A stretch of 64,000 nucleotides of DNA, taken from Methanomicrobiales archaeon (GTDB lineage Archaea > Halobacteriota > Methanomicrobia > Methanomicrobiales > Methanospirillaceae). Under the pieces are notes generated by a model that was given only the letters and a program-made list of their open reading frames with translations, was not told where the DNA came from and did not search any database. The position numbers and the translations under genes are program-made. Location: contig JALHCK010000012.1 in NCBI GenBank assembly GCA_022841205.1, positions 1 to 64,000 of the forward strand. The letters run 5' to 3'. Below, piece after piece: positions 61,169 through 64,000 of the stretch. The stretch's first letter is position 1; every line of letters begins with the position of its first letter.

Positions 61169-61599
61169 GCCCTGGCACGATACGCCGCGACCTGGTCAGG
61201 ATCAAGATCCAGGAGATCCGCGAGGGAATCGATCTCGTGAGGGCGCATCTCCCCGGGACGTTCGGAGAATTCTCACGCATGGACCTTTTAAAGGACGGGA
61301 TATACAAGCGGACCGAGTATGCGATCGAGACGGTGCTTGATATCTGTGCGATCCTGAATACGGACCTGCGGCTGGGAGTCCCTTGAGAGGACGAGGATAT
61401 CCTGGTCAATCTCTGTCACAACAGGGTCCTCACCCCGGAGATGATCCAGAGAATCTGGGGGATGAAGGCATTCAGGAATATCGTTGTGCACCGGTACGGG
61501 ACGATTGACGATCATATCGCATATTCTCTCCTCCAGGACAGGATTGGTGACTTCGAGTTGTTCTGCAGGGATATCGATATGTTCATTGCACAGAATTGA
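61165..61599 (+). pseudogene. hepT: HepT-type toxin interrupted by an in-frame TGA
   Basis: The frame encodes a HepT RNase-type toxin (DUF86) of about 144 residues, but a TGA at 61384-61386 ends it after residue 73 (LGVP*). Without any shift, the same frame runs on to 61599 with the HepT C-terminal half, including RNIVVHRYG, the RX4HXY catalytic motif. So a single base change inactivates the toxin. A UGA readthrough is unlikely for this group. Adjacent to mntA. Confidence 0.88.
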
Positions 61600-61709
61600 A
61601 AACGACCGCCGGTTCCCCCTGGCACAACTGCCTGGGACCGCACTGCATGGACCAGAGTGATATCGTGCCTGCATGCTATTCACACCCGCCGGGGATCGGG
61701 GTTACCGGT

Positions 61710-61835
61710 ATGGCCGTCTGCGTTGTTGGACTCCACCTCGCCGGGGCATTTGTTCGGCCCCTGAAAGCGATCGGCTATCGCTGGAACGAGGCCGTGGACG
61801 CACTCAGGAGCAGGGTGGAGGGTGCTTGCACCTGA
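61710..61835 (+). pseudogene. Fragment of a UDP-sugar dehydrogenase
   Basis: About 40 residues resembling the start of a UDP-sugar 6-dehydrogenase of the TviB/WbpO kind: MAVCVVGL, with the GYVGLP part missing, then LAGAFVRPLKAIGY and NEAVDALRS. The family normally has VVGLGYVGLPLA followed by an IGYDIN strand end. The rest of the gene is missing, so this is a relic. Recognition is by pattern only. Confidence 0.55.
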
Positions 61836-61841
61836 ACTGGT

Positions 61842-62300
61842 ATGTGGAAGATGTTGTTCAACAGGGTGATTCCTTCCGTCCCGCTTTCGATCAGGAACGC
61901 GGTCGCCACCAATGACGTCGATTTCGTGAACGGGCATGAACGATGCGTGTGGCGGCGAAGGAGTGCGGGGCAAAGAAGGTGGTGTATGCGTTCATCGGTG
62001 TGCGGGAGCACTCCGGCTCTGCCGAACGTGGAGGGGATGATTCCGAATCCGAAGTCGCCGTCTGGAACTCTCTGGAGAATGTTAATTCAGGGTCTTCTCA
62101 GGGTGTACAGGGCGAGGACCGTGGCATTGTGGGGTACTTCAACGTCTTTGGCCCGAGGCAGGACCCGGCATCGCGGTATGCGGCAGTGATACCACGATTA
62201 TCATGAGGACACTTGCCGGCCAGCCGCCTGTAATCCACGGCGGGACAATGAGGGGCATCTTCTCGGTGATCCGTGGCGGAATGGGAATTCTGTCAGGGGA
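61842..62300 (+). pseudogene. Frameshifted remnant of a sugar-nucleotide epimerase
   Basis: Pieces of a GalE/WbpP-like epimerase appear in order in different frames: RVIPSVPLSIRNAVATNDV, then AAKECGAKKVVYAF, then LPNVEGMIPNPKSP, then YFNVFGPRQDPASRYAAVI, then QPPVIHGG. These match the family's SVPxSI..P..TNDVNI, AAKE.GVK.VVYASSS, PNPxSPYA and YFNVFGPRQDP blocks, but the catalytic YxxxK region is lost. At least two frameshifts and deletions. Confidence 0.8.
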
Positions 62301-62303
62301 TCG

Positions 62304-63101
62304 TTAAATATCCGCAGTGGCGAGGATTGTCTCAAGCTTCAGTGCAAGCGAGTCGATGAATGTCTTCCAGTCGGGCCTTCTCCCGACAGGGATGAAGTGG
62401 TTGGTCGAATTTCCGATATATCTCGCGTTCTTCCGCAGTGCGTTCATCTTCCCTGCAAGTGCAACGGGAAAGGACGCGTACTCGATCTGGTAGAACGCAC
62501 AGGTCATCTCGAGGGCCTTGTGGAGTGCCGCATGGTCATGCTCCAGGTCCAGACTGTAGGCAAGGTCGTAGATATCCTTCCCCTCGCCCCGGAGATACAG
62601 GGCTACCAGCTTCCTGGCCAGCAGGTCTTCCCGCGAATAGACCGGAAAGATGGTGGGGTGGGTCTCAATGAAGGGAGAGGCGACCAGGACCCGGTCGACC
62701 CGCAGGAAGGGCATCCTCGTCAGGAAGAATTCAACCATGATCCGGTCACGATCCCCGAATTCATTCGTATAGCGGCAGTCAAAGCGAAGTGTCCTGTGCA
62801 GGAGGCGGGGGATATCGAGGTCGAATCCCTCCACCCCCTGCATCTTCTCTTTGATCCGTTCGATCTTTACGGGAAGCGGGTCATCTGAAATGAAATCAAG
62901 GTCGATATCTTCTGAAAACCTGCTGGCGCCAGACTTCGCAAGGAAGACACGGTTCACTGCAGTCCCTCCCTTCAGGACTGCCTCAGGGATGAGGACTCCC
63001 AGTTGTTCGAGGGCAATCGAGATCTTCTCATCCTTGGAGAGGTATTTCACGCCAAGACCTGTCCTGGCAGAGAGATACCGCAGCAGTTCAGGATCTGCCA
63101 T
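62304..63101 (-). CDS. AbiEii-type nucleotidyltransferase toxin
   Basis: A 265-residue member of the AbiEii/AbiGii family. LKGGTAVNRVF and SRFSEDIDLDF (KGGT and SxDIDL) are the nucleotidyltransferase core and YSREDLLARKLVALYLR the C-terminal motif with Lys. Such toxins modify RNA and give type IV toxin-antitoxin or abortive infection phenotypes. Start 63101 overlaps the antitoxin gene by 14 bp. Intact. Confidence 0.86.
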   Translation of the reverse strand: MADPELLRYLSARTGLGVKYLSKDEKISIALEQLGVLIPEAVLKGGTAVNRVFLAKSGASRFSEDIDLDFISDDPLPVKIERIKEKMQGVEGFDLDIPRLLHRTLRFDCRYTNEFGDRDRIMVEFFLTRMPFLRVDRVLVASPFIETHPTIFPVYSREDLLARKLVALYLRGEGKDIYDLAYSLDLEHDHAALHKALEMTCAFYQIEYASFPVALAGKMNALRKNARYIGNSTNHFIPVGRRPDWKTFIDSLALKLETILATADI

Positions 63102-63882
63102 GCGACCACCAGGAGAGGATGTGATCTTCACCGAGCGTATCGAGGACTTTCCATTCCCTGACATACCGCGAGTGCCCCGTGCCCTCTCCTGTAAGGCGGG
63201 TGTTATTCCTGATCCGTGACCTGAAGAACGCGGTTACTTCTTTGGGAACGATGCCGGTGCGCTTCCCCAGCATGTCGAGGATGTACCCTGTTTTCTGGCA
63301 CAGGGATGCTGATTCATGGACATACCATTCGCAGAACTCGTTCCAGTCCGGCTGGCGTTCGTAGATTGCCCTGGTGATTATCGCATACCCTCCCGCGTAC
63401 TGCGGTTTATAAAAGCAGTCAAAGAACGTCTTTGAGAGGAGTGAGACGTAGGTCCCTTTATGCCAGGTCATTCCCGTGCACCTGTCTCCCATGGCCACGG
63501 CCTTGAACAGGTACTGTCCGATTGTCTCTTCCTTCGAGGTGTTTTTCGTCACGACGAAGATGGTGAAAGGTTCGTATTCCAGGAGATCGTAGATCCTGAG
63601 CGCGGACGAGAACCCGATATATCCTTGATAAAGGGTAAGGGCAAGGGTATACAGGTCGTGGATCTCCCCGGTGTCTGATGGATGCGGTGAGACCAGGTAT
63701 ACTCCCTTCTTCACCCGGAAAAGATAGCCTTTCCCAGAGAGCCGGGAGAGGATCCTGTTGACCTGGTGAGGGTTCTTCTCGGGAAAGATCTCGCGGACCG
63801 TCCCTGTCTCGACCCGCTGCATCAGGGAGAGCACCCGGAACACCTCCTGCTCTTCAGGGGTGAGGTAGATCTTTTTCTTCAC
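63088..63882 (-). CDS. AbiEi-type antitoxin (winged helix plus C-terminal domain)
   Basis: A 264-residue partner of the AbiEii gene. An N-terminal winged helix (TVREIFPEKNPHQVNRILSR) and GYLFRVKKGVYLVSPHP give the DNA-binding part, with the larger C-terminal domain typical of AbiEi. Antitoxin and autoregulator roles are known for the family. The start is GTG at 63882, 26-34 nt after a TATA-like AATTTATTC; 3' end overlaps the toxin start. Confidence 0.83.
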   Translation of the reverse strand: MKKKIYLTPEEQEVFRVLSLMQRVETGTVREIFPEKNPHQVNRILSRLSGKGYLFRVKKGVYLVSPHPSDTGEIHDLYTLALTLYQGYIGFSSALRIYDLLEYEPFTIFVVTKNTSKEETIGQYLFKAVAMGDRCTGMTWHKGTYVSLLSKTFFDCFYKPQYAGGYAIITRAIYERQPDWNEFCEWYVHESASLCQKTGYILDMLGKRTGIVPKEVTAFFRSRIRNNTRLTGEGTGHSRYVREWKVLDTLGEDHILSWWSHGRS

Positions 63883-63907
63883 ATTCTACTCTTATTGATC
63901 ATTACCT

Positions 63908-63916
63908 GAATAAATT
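63908..63916 (-). promoter_or_regulatory. TATA box of the AbiEi/AbiEii pair
   Basis: Minus strand AATTTATTC, 26-34 nt before GTG 63882. A leaderless transcript is expected. Beyond it to the window end no gene is seen. Confidence 0.5.
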
Positions 63917-64000
63917 CTTCTATCATGGTGCCCGGGTATGGTGGAGGAAGGAAAACCCCTGCCCTTCAAAGAGCACTCATCATATTATTGAGGCCATCTC

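Noticed and set aside
61384..61386. Selenocysteine or other recoding of the hepT TGA
   Set aside because: No SECIS-like element is seen and Methanomicrobiales are not known to use selenocysteine; a nonsense change is simpler.

Overview
The window is chromosomal DNA of a methanogenic archaeon, most likely of the order Methanomicrobiales (an inference from gene content, not a database match). Support: methenyl-H4MPT cyclohydrolase (mch), methanogenesis marker 12, an Orc1/Cdc6 initiator, elongation factor 1A with S10, the L7Ae-S28e-L24e-Ndk cluster, archaeal CobZ/CobT, four-subunit PorGDAB, a CetZ-like tubulin, a DUF3821 surface protein with a PGF-CTERM-like tail, TATA boxes about 26-35 nt before several starts, and one intron-less tRNA-Val(UAC) without encoded CCA.

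Layout. 0-10 kb: OGG-type glycosylase, a lipoprotein, NifB, FKBP lipoprotein, tRNA-Val, methyltransferase, mch, orc1/cdc6 with a zinc-ribbon partner, archaeal phosphoglycerate mutase, sugar epimerase. 10-20 kb: a possible gene relic, mmp12, the porGDAB operon, a two-part YeeE/TsuA-like transporter, threonine synthase, a nitrilase-family amidase and the ribosomal/Ndk cluster. 20-30 kb: a four-gene cell-surface glycan operon (DUF2298, flippase-like, GT2, FAD oxidoreductase), cetZ with a membrane protein, an Agl23-type protein coupled to rps10, and tuf. 31-42 kb: sulfite-reductase-like protein, cobS-cobZ opposite cobT, a YkgJ protein coupled to TraB, DUF3821, nitroreductase, superoxide reductase, a TerC-like protein and an Hps-RraA fusion. 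41-49 kb: tandem aryl-CoA ligases plus ACT protein, a stand-alone Cas1 homologue, acylphosphatase, glmM, mobB. 49-54 kb: a 1.8-kb gene-poor stretch, xerA, a Clp1/Grc3-like kinase. 54-60.4 kb: a tightly overlapping MoxR-DUF58-DUF4129-DUF4350 operon including a likely unannotated 33-residue ORF. 60.6-64 kb: an accessory patch with MntA and a HepT broken by an in-frame TGA, decayed sugar-nucleotide dehydrogenase and epimerase fragments, and an intact AbiEi/AbiEii pair.

The strongest items for a second look are the solo Cas1 (no Cas2, no array, apparently altered active site), the 33-residue ORF joined by ATGA overlaps on both sides inside the MoxR operon, the cetZ-membrane protein pair, the possible leader ORF before the YeeE pair, and the toxin/antitoxin and pseudogene patch at the right end. 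No CRISPR array, casposon or insertion sequence was recognised.
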